Assembly (NCBI GenBank): GCA_016081115.2
Contig: CM071930.1
Location: forward strand, 39,469,335-39,533,334
Origin: Rehmannia glutinosa
Taxonomy: Eukaryota; Streptophyta; Magnoliopsida; Lamiales; Orobanchaceae
Direction: 5' to 3'
Length of the DNA: 64,000 nt
The notes under the pieces are model-generated. The model worked only from the letters and a program-made list of their open reading frames with translations. It ran no database searches and was not told where the DNA came from. Positions 33,601 to 45,496 of this stretch are shown piece after piece. The first letter of the stretch is position 1, and every line of letters starts with the position of its first letter. Made by a program: the position numbers and the translations under genes.

Positions 33601-35307
33601 CTAACTTCTCCTTTGCAGCAACCGGATCTATCTCCTCATCACTTCCCGAAAGTATGTCAATGTGAGGATGAGTGTGGTCGCTGGTTCCAGTGAGAGGACA
33701 AATGCTAGCTTTCTCACGAGCTTCAGCTTCCTCTGCTAACCTCTCATTTTCTTTCTCCTTGAAGATATGCAAGATATCCAGGCAGTTATCTTCATCAAGT
33801 GCTTGAAGCACGGTGGTCAATCCTAGGAAATTCAGCAATTCTTCCTCTTCCTCAATGAATTCAGGGCGTTCAAACTGTACCCTCGAGCGACTCAGCTTCC
33901 ATGCTCGCCATTCACGCAGACGATGCTGAATGTTTGGGTACACAGGAGAAACAACTATCATCTATCTTCTCGGTGGAGACACAACCCTTTCATCACGAGA
34001 CACACCCTTTGTCTCTGCCGCTTCTTCTTCCTCAATTTGTTCTATCCACAGTGGGTCTTCTATTTGCCTCTCGTTGATCGTCCTCAATAGACTTGGTCGT
34101 TTCATCAACAACCTCGGAGACTACACTTCTTTGCCAGCCTCTCGAGAGATTTTCTCCGGTGAGTGGTAGACTCGGTGAGTGAGGGACTGTCTGTCTTCTC
34201 AAGCTCCGAGAGCTTAGAGATTCTTCTTCTTCTCTTTGTCCTTACCAGAGGGAGTTCTGGTTCGGATACTTCTTCCGCAGATTCCTTGGCGGCGGGGGCC
34301 GGTGCATCTTTTTTTCGAGGAGCCGCCTTTCTTAGCTTTAGCGATCCTCTTCTTTTTGATGGTTGGAGATGGAATTTGGGCTTCCTTATCCACCTGCGTG
34401 GGCGGGAAACACGGCTGCTCGGGAAGGTGACTCCTTGCAGGGGCAGTGCATCTTTTTTGTTTTGCCGCAGGGCAGCTTTCTTATTCGGAAAGAAGGCTTG
34501 AGTTGGTTCCTCGGGGTCAACTCATTCCCTATCACTTGTGTCCGCCCTCTTCACTTGGGCTCTCTTCTGAGCTCCTGAAAGGTTGGCCCGGAACATCTTA
34601 TTATTGACATGGAATGACTTTCCATGTCGAAGGAACACCCTTCACCTCCATCAAATGGCCAATGACTAGGCCATAGCCGAGTGATCCTCCAAAGGATCCA
34701 TCTTCCTTAAAGGACTTGTTCGCAACATTTCGCGATCGCTATATACAAACTCAGCCCAGTTAACTTTCTTCCCTTGCATGATCGCAGCCATGACGATCAG
34801 CTTAGTCTTGGACAGCCGATTGAAGCTTCCAAACTTCATGTCTACACACTTGGCGACGATATCCATCAGTTTATGATAATCATCCTTGCCAGCCTTCCTC
34901 TCATTTTGTGTAGATCACTTTTTGCAAAGACACTTGGGTTTGGCTACTTTCTTCCATGCAGCAACCAAGTTGACATCGACTTCATATATCTCCGACATGC
35001 CTTCCGATGGCAGTAACCAGTGCTCCGCAAGGTCCTTAGCAGTGATTAATATGTCCTTGCGATGGACGGAGGACTTAATCCCTTCGTCCTGCACCTCGGC
35101 GTTAACATAGAACTGGGCAACTTCTTCAACGTATGTCATCTGATATTCCATCGTGAGGAAGGGTTTTAGTCCGAATTTCTCGATTTTATTCGCAATCTTC
35201 TTCACAAAGGTTTCATCGGAGCCCTGTTTTATCATCCCTTCCAAATCCACAGTTGATCCTGTGTGGATTTGCCTTGCGAGCTTTGTGAAATCATGTGCTG
35301 GTGCCAT
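30700..35307 (-). pseudogene. Long third reading frame of the minus-strand SIRE-like element
   Basis: Better preserved than its plus-strand relative. The first frame (35307-34915, 130 aa) starts MAPAHDFTKLARQIHTGS and contains MTYVEEVAQFYVNAEVQDEG, resembling the plant retroelement 'transposon protein' domain. It continues after a frameshift at 34866-34666. A basic Ala/Pro/Lys region lies at about 34580-34200. The 174-codon frame 33961-33437 holds an acidic/heptad segment (EKENERLAEEAEAREKA). Coiled-coil remnants lie at 32092-31690, and the C-terminal 166-codon frame (31205-30705) has GRSGGGGSFKPRPLPK and a long Lys/Glu/Arg helix. No signal peptide or membrane span is evident. Product role unknown; RNA or particle binding is a guess from charge. 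Confidence 0.62.
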
Positions 35308-35858
35308 TTTAGTGAGTTTTACCGAACGAAACTTGATGACTTTGCTTTGTGAATAGGTAGGGTTTTTGAGAGAGAAAAACTGGCTTTCGTAGGCTTGAAG
35401 ATGAACAATTTTTAAGTGTGAGAGAGAAAGACTGGAGAAAATGGATATATAAGGGTTATGAAAGGACGTGTTTTTGGTTTTTGAATTTTGATCGAAATCA
35501 ATAGCTCATATTTAGCACGTCACATTGCATTTAATTGCTCGCATTTAATGTGGCAACATTTGTATCCAATCATATGCTTATGTGCGACTTTTTGCATTCG
35601 TCATAATTACGCCGACGCGTCATCCTTAAAACATTATCGCTCATTAAAAATGACTGCGTTTTTGTCACTTAGCTCATAAATGACTCAGCTCACTGCACAA
35701 ATGACTCAACTCTACTTCTCTCCTTTCATATAGTGACTCAACTGTCAGCTAACTCGATACAGCTGACTTCCCGATACGGCTGATTCACTTGGCTGATTCA
35801 TGAAGTTTGTTCTATTTTATCTTTTCATGTTCCATCTCTTCTCATAGTCTTCTGAGTG
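35308..35858 (-). promoter_or_regulatory. Putative promoter and leader of the third reading frame
   Basis: Between the RNase H stop (35859) and the ORF start (35307) the minus strand has no coding capacity. It has a TATA-like TTATATATCC near 35452-35443, then CT-rich TTTCTCTCTCACAC and TTTTTCTCTCTCAAAAACCC before the ATG, resembling a plant mRNA leader. Repeated TGAGTCATTT/CAGCTGA motifs lie at 35660-35800. I infer a separate transcription start for this ORF. Confidence 0.45.
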
Positions 35859-37660
35859 TCAACTCAGCTCAATTAACCCTAGCTCATGCTTAAGCTCTTC
35901 AAATCTTGATTCACATAAAGGTTTGGTGAATATGTCAGCTAACTTTTTATCAGTTGAGATGTATTCCAAGGTGAAGTCTTTCTTTTCAACGTGATCTCTT
36001 ATAAAATGATATGTGACATCAATGTGCTTTGTTCTTAAATGCAACGCAGGATTCTGAGTGATTGCAATTGCACTTGTGTTATCACACATAATTGGAATCT
36101 CTTTTTCTTCAATTTCATAATCTCTCAGTTGTTGTCTCATCCATAAGACTTGGGCACAACAACTGCCCGCAACTATGTACTCTGCTTCAGCTGTGGATGT
36201 GGCTATTGAGTTTTGCTTCTTGCTAAACTAGGAAACCAATCTGTTTCCATGCATTTGACAAGTTCTCAAGTACTCTTCTTCGTCAACTCTACATCCAAAG
36301 ATAGTCGAGTCCGAGTAACCAATATGCTTGAATCCACCTTCCTTTGGATACCATAAGCCAACTTCTTGGCATCCCTTCAAATATCTTAAGATTCTCTTAG
36401 TTGTAGTCATATGGCTTTCTTTTGGAGCAGATTGGAATCTTGCACATACACCTACTGCAAAGGTGATATCCGCCCCGCTTCGTTAAATAGAGCGATGATC
36501 CAATAAGTGCTCAGATCTTGTTTGATCCACAGGCTTGCCATCTGCATCCATGTCCATCTTGACTTATGTGTTCATTGGTATTTTCACTGAAGATTTCTCT
36601 TCCATACCAAATTTCTTCATTAAATCTCTGGTGTACTTAGTTTGACTTATGAAGGTTCCATCCTTCAGCTGTTTAACTTGGAGTCCTAAGAAGAATGTCA
36701 GCTCTCCCATCATGCTCATTTCAAATTTGCCTTGCATGAGATTTGAGAACTTATCACACAACTCTTTGTTTGTGGATCCAAAAATTATATCATCCACATA
36801 TATTTGAACAAGCAGTATACTCTCCCCATCTTGAATTCTGAAGAGTGTTCTGTCCACTTTGCCTTTGGTGAATCCATTATCTGTCAGAAATTGAGATAAT
36901 GTATCATACCAAGCTCTTGGTACTTGTTTCAATACATATAGAGCTTTCTTGAGCTTGTACACCTTATCTCCAATTGTCTTCTGCTCAAAGCCTGGAGGTT
37001 GCTCAACATAGACTTCTTCTTCCAGCAATCCATTTAAAAATGCACTTTTCACATCCATTTGGTATACAATGAGGTTTTTGTGTGCAACAAAGGCAAGAAA
37101 CATTCTTATTGCTTCTAATGTTGCAACAGGAGCAAACGTTTCATCAAAATCTATTCCCTCTTCTTGGCAATACCCTTTGGCTACCAATCTTGCTTTGTTT
37201 CTTACCACAGAACCTTCCTCATTCATCTTGTTTTTGAAAACCCATTTTGTGCCAATAACATTTTGATGGGTTGGTCTTTGCACCAATTCCCATACTTTGT
37301 TCCTTTAAAATTGATTCAGTTCTTCCTGCATGGCCTGAATCCAATGTGTGTCATCCAATGCTTGAGACACATCTTTTGGCTCTATTTGGGAAATGAAACA
37401 GGTGAACATTGCTTCTTGTTGAGCTCTGGATCTGGTTCTTACACCATCTCTCACATCTCCAATGACTAGCTCTGGTGGATGGTCTCTCAGCCATCTCACA
37501 TCAGGTTGGAGTAAATCAATGGGTTCAGTCGTCTTGCAGCTGTGTTGTCTTGAGCAGTTCTTTCATTATCATTCAACTGCAGATTTTCCAGTTGTCATTG
37601 AGACTCAGCAGTCTCATCTTCATCTGGATTGATTCCTCCACTTGACTTCAACATAAGGAC
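35859..37660 (-). pseudogene. Copia RT and RNase H of the minus-strand element
   Basis: The RT core is one open frame of 240 codons (37286-36564) with TKWVFKNKMNEEG, YQMDVKSAFLNG, ALYVLKQVPRAWYDTLSQ and the catalytic YVDDIIFGS; an upstream piece (37499-37305) holds DVSQALDDTHWIQAMQEEL. The connection to RNase H breaks at 36563-36410, where short losses shift the frame. The C-terminal RNase H part is open at 36140-35859 (CDNTSAIAITQNPALH, GLIELS end). It is far less decayed than the plus-strand copy although it belongs to the older insertion, which is odd. Confidence 0.88.
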
Positions 37661-37665
37661 TCACA

Positions 37666-39108
37666 GTAAGATGATCCAACCAACCTATAGCCAAATGACT
37701 TTACTCTAAGAGGTTGCCATCTATCTGTGCCATAATCATAACTCACTTTGGCAAATTGCTTGGGGGTTTTAGGTTCATACAACTGTCTCTTTTGACTGTA
37801 TGCCTGTGTGTGAGTTTTACCAATCGTCTTCTTTGTGTAGTTGTGATATTTATGAGTGTAGTGCTTGGGTGCATATGTGTGCTGATGATAGCTCTTTTGC
37901 CTTTGGAATGACCTTTGTTGAGTTCTAGGCCTTTGCCATTTGGGCTTATATTCCATAGGTCTTTGCTGATATTTCACATTATTCCAATCAGCTTGGCTTG
38001 GGTAGTTTCTACCATTCCCATCATATGTGTTCCTTTGATAGAACTTCTGGGATTTCTGGTAGCTCTGTTTACTCTTTACAGAGTACTTCCTATTTGGAGT
38101 TTGCTGGGAAACTCTGCTGGATTTCTTCTCAGCTGTCCTCTCAGCATACTCAACTGGCTGTTTTCCTTTTCCTTTATACCCAAGGCCAATTTGTTTGTGA
38201 TAGTGCTTTGGAGTGAATGTGGGTGCAACATTTAGTGTCTTGGATTTTTGAGATGCTTCATTACTTGAAGATCCTTTTTCCAAAATCACTCTAGGAGTTT
38301 GACTGTGTGCAAAGGAATTGAATCTTATGCCAGTTTTATCTCCACATTCTTTTGGCTCATAATAAGGTCATCCAATGTTTTAGATGCCTTTGTAAATGAT
38401 GCAATCACATTTTTGAGATCATTTTCCTCTTTTCTATAGCATCTATCTCTCGCTATTAGTTTAACATTCTCACCTTGACTCTTTGTTCTCATGCCTATGT
38501 GACTTAGAGTACTCAACTCCTTAGTCATTTGTGAGTTTTCGCTTTTTTGAATGGGTGTTTTCCTCATTTAATAGTGTGTGTGAGGATTTAATGTGCTCAA
38601 AGTCTTTCATCATTTTGCCTAATGAATCATAAAGATTAGTGGGTGATGAAGTGTGTGTGTCACAATCACTATCACTAGAATCTGAGTGAGATGAGTTAGA
38701 GTGTACCTCATCTTCTTGGTCAGATTGATCTTGTTCTTTAGCCATTAGACAGATCATTGCTTCTTCTTCAGAATCACTTGAGTAGTCAGCTTCACTACTT
38801 TCTGAGTCTGCTGCTTCTTTTGACTTAGCTGTCTCAGCTGACCAACATAGCCTTTTTCTTTTCCTGTCTTCTTTCTCTGAAGACTTTTCTTTCTTCTTCA
38901 TTCCTGCATTTATTGACTACAGGATATGGACAATCAATAGCAAAGTGTCCTGGTTGTCTACAGTTCCAACACAGGTTCTCAGCTCTTTGGTCAGCTTTTT
39001 CCGTTCTTGGATTATCAGCTCTTTGATACTCAACCTTTTGATGCTCATCTCTCTTGGGTGGCCTATCTTCCCTTGACTTGGAGGGAGCTGAATGTCTCCT
39101 GGAGGATT
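37666..39108 (-). pseudogene. Copia gag C-terminal two thirds, minus-strand element
   Basis: Contains the CCHC knuckle (CWNCRQPGHFAIDC, near 38980-38930), an acidic Ser/Asp-rich segment with HSNSSHSDSSDSDCDTH (38901-38521), a coiled coil (38567-38325) and a Lys/Gln/Tyr-rich tail open for 213 codons (38289-37648). The N-terminal gag core, primer site and 5' LTR are missing. The sequence changes abruptly at about 39108 from SSRRHSAPSKSREDR coding to LINE RNase H. At 37666 the tail is joined directly to the RT region; protease and integrase are absent. Confidence 0.85.
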
Positions 39109-39109
39109 C

Positions 39110-40164
39110 TCAGCAAATCCCGAACCACATCATTCCATAAAGCAATCGGGAAAGAAGCCTCGTAGTTTCGAAAAACCTCGGAGAAGTCGTAAGACGCCCG
39201 TGCGCCCGAAGACCGCGTTCGTGTTGACTTTGATCCGGCCCCGGAAGGGTTTTTTCCAAGTAACTCGTACAATCTTTGGGGCCTATCTAGACGCCCAGAA
39301 CACAAAGTCTGCGAGAGAGAATGAATAGGTCATGCTGATCATTATGCATGCAACCTCGGTCTAAGGAGAAGACTTAATTAGTACACGAAGGCGTAGGATG
39401 GCCGCCTCCACTATCCAATTCTTTTCATTAAAGGTCAAGTCATTTCTGATCTGCCAGATGAGCCAAATACCGGATAACACTGCAACTGACCATAAGAAAG
39501 CCACCTGCTCACTGAAATGGAAACCCATTAAACGCACCAGGAATTCATTAAAACTATAAGCCATAAAATAGCGGATATCAAAAGAGTTGAAAATCCACCA
39601 GCAGAGGGCCCCTGCAAAAACACAAGAGACAAACAAATGATCAACAGATTCAGCAGCTGCACAATAAAGACTGCAAACCGAGGGGCCTGTGAATGAACCC
39701 CACGGATGCAGGATATCCAATACCGCCAATCGATTGTGGATGGATCTCCATGCCACAATCGAACGTCGTTCCAGAATGTGAGGTGACCAAATCCAGGAAC
39801 CCCTTTGAACCACCGGGGAGTGAGGGCGCATGTAAGAGTATGTTGATCTCGAAGTGATAATCCGATCCTCAGAATGTAACCAGGCGTGCGTATCCTTCGA
39901 AGCCGGAGTGATGGGGACCCTAACAATATCCCGGACCAGATCCAAATATGCCTCTATGAACGAGAAAGTGAAGTTCCAAGATCCATCATAAAAGTAATCC
40001 AAGATGCGATGCTGAAATAGATACCTGTATTCCTGCGAAATACCTATCATATCGGCAATGTTGTATCCCAGCCAGTTGTCGAGCCAAAATAAAATGATGG
40101 AGTTACATCTGGGGATCCGACGAGAGTCCTCCAAGAAACTCGAAATTCCTCGGCCGAACCCCAT
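39110..40164 (-). pseudogene. LINE ORF2 3' part: zf-RVT and RNase H start
   Basis: The 267-codon frame 40164-39361 matches the zinc-binding region after plant LINE RT: GSWIWSPHILERRSIVAWRS, then CSLYCAAAESVDHLFVSC with the Cys-x-x-x-Cys...His...Cys spacing. An RNase H start (RIKVNTNAVFG) follows at 39230-39200 in a shifted frame and stops at the junction near 39110. Frameshift 39361-39305. Confidence 0.85.
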
Positions 40165-41674
40165 TCTAGATGGAAGAGGGGATGAACGAACGGCGTGGAA
40201 ATCCCTCTGAGGTCAAAAAATGTCTTCTGAGGATATTGTAAATCAAAGAGTTTGAAGTCATAATCTTCTAACCCAGCTTCATCACGAAAGCATTGTTGGC
40301 AACAATGGAAAGGACGCCCAGTCCGCCTTCAGCCCGGGGCATACAACAACGATTCCAGTTAATCACTACCGACCCCTTAGAGTTGACATTGCCAGCCCAG
40401 ATGAAATTACGCATGGCCATTTCCATTTACAGTAACAATGTTCTATGCCACTTGTAAACCATCATCGTGTGCACAAAAGAGCAGGTAATCACCGAATTCA
40501 CCAATCATACGTGACAAAGAATGACAAAGATGTCCCTTTCCACCGTCTCGAACTTAAGAATAATATTTTCAAAAATGGCGCCTAAGTAAACCTTTGGGAA
40601 AGCCCCAATATGGATACATGTAATCGTCAATATGGCCACGCACATAATTAGATACCCTGGATTCGAAATAAACTTTGGATTTGCGAGGATTGGAGATCGA
40701 CCCGATATATCCGCATAAAAGAGTGAGAATCGCATAATAGAACGTGCATTCCTCATCGAGGCCCCGCACATAATCACAATATCATCCACGTACATAATAG
40801 AAGAGGGAAATACGACCGCATAGCGCGCTGAATGGTCAAGCTGATCCCGGGTGACCGACTCATCAACAAATCTACTCAGACATCTTCTGCGATGCAAAAA
40901 AGAAGTGGTGATAGCGGGTCCCCTGTCTAACCCCTCGAAAGCAGGAGAAGTAACCCACAAGCGATCCATTCAGAAGGACCGAGATTCTGGAAGATTGAAG
41001 GATAATTTCAATCCAGTGAACGAACACTTTTGAGAAAGTAAAGCGACGTAAAACGTGTATGAGAAAACCCCAATTAACAGTATCAAATGTCTTGCGGATA
41101 TCAATCTTTAAAATCATATTGGCATCGTTCTGTCCCTGCAAAATATTGAAGCCTTCCAAAACCAAGGCAATACAGTCGTGAATCTGCCTGCACGGGATAA
41201 AACTAAATTGTGTAGGAGACAGGAAGGAAGAAATGATAGATCCCATACGAGTCGACAAAATCTTGGTGATGATCTTAAAAAGAAAGTTACTAATCACAAT
41301 CGGCCTAAAGTCCTCAATCGTGTTGGCCTCCTTAGTCTTTGGGATGAGTGCCATAAAACTAGCATTCAATCCCGCCAGAAATAGACGCAGTAACGAAAAA
41401 TAACGGACGACCGCCACCACATCCTCAGAAATAACGCCCCAAAAGTGCTGATAGAACCTCCCGTTGAAACCGTCCAGTCCCGAAGAACTGTCCAAACCCA
41501 TATCAAAAGCCGCATCTTTTATCTCTAACTCTGAAGGAATTGCCGTCAAGAGTACATTATCGACCGTGCTAACCGTAGGAGAAATAACCTGGTTAACCAA
41601 AGTATAATCTGAACTAGTGTGTCCTGTGTCTGCGAAAAGGTCCGTATAGAAGGAAATAATATGATTTCCAAGAA
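40165..41674 (-). pseudogene. LINE ORF2 reverse transcriptase, frameshifted
   Basis: The 242-codon frame 41600-40872 carries RT blocks LDGFNGRFYQHFW, LIPKTKEANTIEDFRPI, KIDIRKTFDTVNW and GVRQGTRY. The next frame (40969-40505) has the catalytic MYVDDIVIMCGAS near 40790. The stretch 40500-40165 is the thumb region in shifted frames. RT copies element RNA at a nicked target. Stops and at least two frameshifts inactivate it. Confidence 0.88.
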
Positions 41675-41679
41675 CAACC

Positions 41680-43137
41680 TCGTAAGTCTAAGCGGCTACG
41701 ATAATCTAGAGGGGGGTGAATAGATTATCTTCATCTTTTCGATTATGCCCTCTTTTTTGAAACAAATACGCCAAGACAATAATAAAGGTGCGGGAAATAA
41801 ACAACACGTGTCGATTTATAGAGGTTCAACCCACCTAGGGCCTAATCCTCTACCACCCCAAAGTATATCCGGATGGATTTCAAAAGAAAAAGATTTTATT
41901 AATTTCCAAAATTAATACAACACCTTACAACATCACCTTGAAGAGCACCACACTCTTCTTCAACACCACCTTAGAGATTACCACAATCTCCTTTAAAGAT
42001 TACCACAATCCTCAACGGCACCTTGTGAAGATTACCACAATCTTCAACCTTGAAGAATACGAAATTCTTCAACACCTCAATAAGAAGATCACCACAATCT
42101 TCTTGCACCTAACACCTAGATCATCCAAGTGTATTCTTACCACAAGAACACTCACAAGGATATCTTGTGTTGAATGATAACCCAAAAATTCAAGATTACA
42201 ACTCGATAATGAATGATACAAATTTGAGTGCAAGTGTAATCAAGAAATAAAGCCTAGACCTCAAAGATGTGAAAGTGATAACCTAGGAAAATTACAACAA
42301 AAATATGAACAATGAAGAACAAATAAGTTTGCTTGAGTGTATCTTGTTGTGTTGTAGTATTCTTTCGGGTTCTGTTGCTTCAAATCTTCCTCTATTTATA
42401 GGAGATGATTGATCATTGATAGGCTCCTCTTGGGAACTGATTTCTACAAAAATATTGCAATTAAAATCAAGATTATAGCTGTTAGAAATCAATCTCACAA
42501 ATTATGGAAAAGTCTGCTGCACAACGGTTAGAATTTCGCTATCAAACATTAGGGCGACCGGTCGCGCACAAATAGACGTTAGAAAATAAGAACATATATT
42601 TACACATGCACGGTCGACGGGGTCCGACCAGTCGACCCTGTGCCCAGCCGGTCGAGCTATGCCAAAAACGAGTCCAGGGAGTTCTGTTTCAAGAAATGGC
42701 TCCGGACGGCAGGGGGTCGACCGGTCGACCACACCGGTCAACCAGCCTTTTTTCAGCAAATAGCTTATTCTCTGTTTTTCACAACTTTCACATACGAGAT
42801 GCCCTATAGGGCGTAGGTTGACCTTTAAACAGAGGAGTTGTCCAATTTTTGTCGAAAATGAACTTCAAGAAATACTCCGAAAAAATAGTAAAAATATTTT
42901 AGACCGATCGGGAGTATTAGGACAACATTTAGAAATATTGTTTTGGTGTAAAAACACATTAACACAAAATCATCAAAAGTGTTGTCCAATTTTTATCGAA
43001 AATAACTTTGAAGAAATACTCCGAGAATTTAGTACAAACATTATAAATCAATTAGGAATATTTGGACAACAATTAATAACATTGTTTTGGTGTAAAAACA
43101 AAATCATCAAAATCATGATAAAAACATTTATCTAACA
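41680..43137 (-). mobile_element. Solo LTR of Copia family B, target duplication CAACC
   Basis: 1458 bp, about as long as the LTRs of the element at 45497-53282 and colinear with them. It is flanked by CAACC on both sides (41675-41679 and 43138-43142) with no internal region, so it arose by recombination between two LTRs. It interrupts the LINE between the linker and RT. Contains the hairpin array (41940-42145) and CGACCGGTCG-type palindromes (42553-42562, 42718-42732). Confidence 0.93.
41935..42150 (-). repeat. Hairpin array of the solo LTR
   Basis: The same series of short stems with ACCAC loops as in the full-length element. One stem carries GAAGAAT/ATTCTTC (about 42054-42073) where the others have GAAGAG/CTCTTC, so pairing is kept although both arms changed; in that hairpin the loop is no longer ACCAC. 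Confidence 0.75.
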
Positions 43138-43142
43138 CAACC

Positions 43143-44435
43143 GGATCCTCTGAGTAACTGCCATCAACCATCAGACCCTGTATCCCCGAACGTCTATTCT
43201 GAATCTGACAACGGCGATGGAAAAATGCCGTGTTGCGGTCCCCATCCTTTAACCAAGCCGAGCGGGCTTTCTGTTGTAGGAATTCAGATTGCATAAGCAA
43301 CGTGCGAGATAGAGCATTTTGAGCATCAAATTCCATGTCACGGCACGCCTCAGTGAAGGCCTAGGACTCGATTCTGCTGAATCGATTTAACTAACTCCAT
43401 CGCTTTTCCACCCGACGATTAACATCCCCAAAGACATCTTTATTCCAAACTTTAATTGTCTGTCACAGCCTCTTGAGTTTCCACATGACACACAACAAGG
43501 GATTGGGCGACGCGCAAGGAGTGCCCAAGAGGCCTTAACAATGTCCTGGAAAGAGTCATGATGAATCCACATTCGCTGAAAACGAAATGGAGCTGAACCC
43601 TTGGTAATAGAAGATGAACAAGAGACCAAAATGGGATGATGATCGGATCCAATGCGAGGAAGAACTAAGCCCTTAACAACTTGCCAAAAAGAGAAAAATT
43701 GACAAGTTGCTAGGGCTCGATCCAACTTAGTCAGCTTGAAGGAGGGATAGAGGCCCGGGAGGAGCACCAAGTAAATGAATTCCCGTAGTTGGCACCGCAA
43801 ATAAACCAGCATCCTCCAAGAAGTCCCTGAAGTCCTGGAAAGAGGCCTGGGATAAGATACCACTGCCAGAGCGCTCATGATGTCCTAATACAGCACTAAA
43901 ATCCCCAATAAGCAACAGATCAGTAAGACCCAAATTCCTCAAATCCACCAACGCGTACGCCGAGCAATATGATCACACAAACCATGAGCAAAACCAATAT
44001 GAAAACCATAGAACCAAATTGAACTTGTAGAATAATACATTGAGCGGAAAACCAAACCTCGACTTGGGGACCGTAATGCCAAAGATCACGAAGACCCAGA
44101 TATCCTGGGATGTTCGTTAGCCCTAAGCTCTGAGCCACGAACCTCAATCCGAAACTATTCCAATAAGAATCCGAAATCGATGAAATATCCACTTTCAGCT
44201 CACAAATAGCTAAAATGGAAGGTTTGTGTTTTTGACATAACGCCTTAAGAACATTACGAGAGGCAATGTTCCCAATCCCCCAGATGTTCCAGAAGATGCA
44301 ATTCATTGAGACAGTGGGGGGGTGGCGCCCATGATGACCGCACGGTAAAAACAAGAGTGTGGTGTGCTGCAAAATCTGACGACCACAAGTTGGACACTTC
44401 ATCTGCATAATCCGCCCATCTCTTTGAAGCTGCAA
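43143..44435 (-). pseudogene. LINE ORF2 endonuclease and linker
   Basis: Met 44306 starts CIFWNIWGIGNIASRNVLKA, the first block of the apurinic-type endonuclease, followed by the catalytic-Glu region ILAICELKVD. After frameshifts, LLIGDFSAVLGHHERSGSG (43918-43860) gives the GDFN-like block, and GSDHHPILVS (43665-43635) the terminal SDH motif. The linker frame 43336-43143 has KARSAWLKDGDRNTAFFHRR. The endonuclease nicks target DNA to prime reverse transcription. Several frameshifts are present. Confidence 0.87.
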
Positions 44436-45491
44436 AATCTAACTCGTTCGGCCCTGGGCGATCTTGTTCAATAGTGACATCACGAACGATCGGTAAGGAC
44501 CTTTAGTAATACTCGGATAAGTCTTGATTTAGTTGAGTCCAGTGAGCTATCCCGAATGCACGACTCGTGAGCCGAATAAGCTTCTCTAATGGATGCTTTG
44601 AACCGTAAGAGACATGATAGTGGAAACAGGCCAGGGTTGGAAGTAGAGGCATTGGGGACCGATTCCCTTGCTGGATAGTCGGACTGAGAGTCTACCGACG
44701 GTTGATCGGGGTGTCATCCAAGCAAAGAGCCTCAAAAGTGTTACTCATATGTATATCGGAAGGGCAAGTGACTATTGCACGGTAGGGGATCCTGGCGCGA
44801 TAGCCGAACATGTATTTCCCATGAGTCATCAACGACCTTGCCCTTGTCTGCGCCGCACGGGATGGTAAACTTTACGGACCACAGAACGACCCGTTGCATT
44901 GAATTCGGACGTGCATCAAGTCCTGGGACGCCCCAGTGGTCGAGAGGCGTAGTGGTTGAGTTCCCCACGGGAGTAATACGACAAGAAGCGTCGAATGTCC
45001 TGTTATACAAAGACTTTGAGCAAAATTCGGTAATTTTTCATAACTTACTCGACACAAAGGAACACCGCCAACCCGTTCCACTATTATGTGATCCCCGCAA
45101 TGGTTTTGTGAGATCAATACCCACTAACACCCGGATGAAATAACCGCAGAACCATCAAGCGAAAGATGGTCAATTTGTATCGATTCCCAATCGCACCGGG
45201 CGATCCCCAAGATGGTATTAGGATCCCAGACTCCAAACTTAGCTCAAGATTCGACCAAAAACTTGCCACCGACGTTTGTACCTTGTATGGATTGAAATTT
45301 GGGACCCATGGAGAGAGCCGAATAGTCCCTGGATTAAGCGCATTAATACGTAATTGAGCTCGAGCCCGATCATGCGCATTAAAAAACATGATACAAAAAT
45401 CCTTTTCCCAAGGGGATTAGTTTCCAATCATTTTTAATTCCCCATATTTGAGATAGCGTTTATGCAAGAGCATAGTCGCCCATGGCTTGTT
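44436..45491 (-). pseudogene. LINE ORF1, C-terminal half
   Basis: DUF4283-like motif TIRLSPWVPNFNPYKVQT (45345-45290), then a CCHC-like knuckle region YEKLPNF...CITGHST (45060-45020) in a different frame, in the same order as the LINE at 3070-4920. Frameshifts at about 45239, 45117 and 44872. Interrupted on the right by the Copia element at the ACCTT duplication. Confidence 0.8.
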
Positions 45492-45496
45492 ACCTT

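Larger units (their letters stand above)
14612..39110 (-). mobile_element. SIRE/Maximus-like Copia element, minus strand, split and 5'-truncated
   Basis: Read on the minus strand from the right, the element has gag (39110-37666), RT and RNase H (37660-35859), a third reading frame (35307 to about 30700), a polypurine tract (30531-30518) and a 3' LTR (30517-30316 joined to 15921-14612). A 14.4-kb plus-strand copy of the same family sits inside that LTR. The 5' LTR, primer site and gag N-terminus are missing at 39110, where LINE sequence follows. Protease and integrase have been deleted internally. The extra ORF after pol plus domain order put it in the SIRE/Maximus lineage of Copia. Confidence 0.88.
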
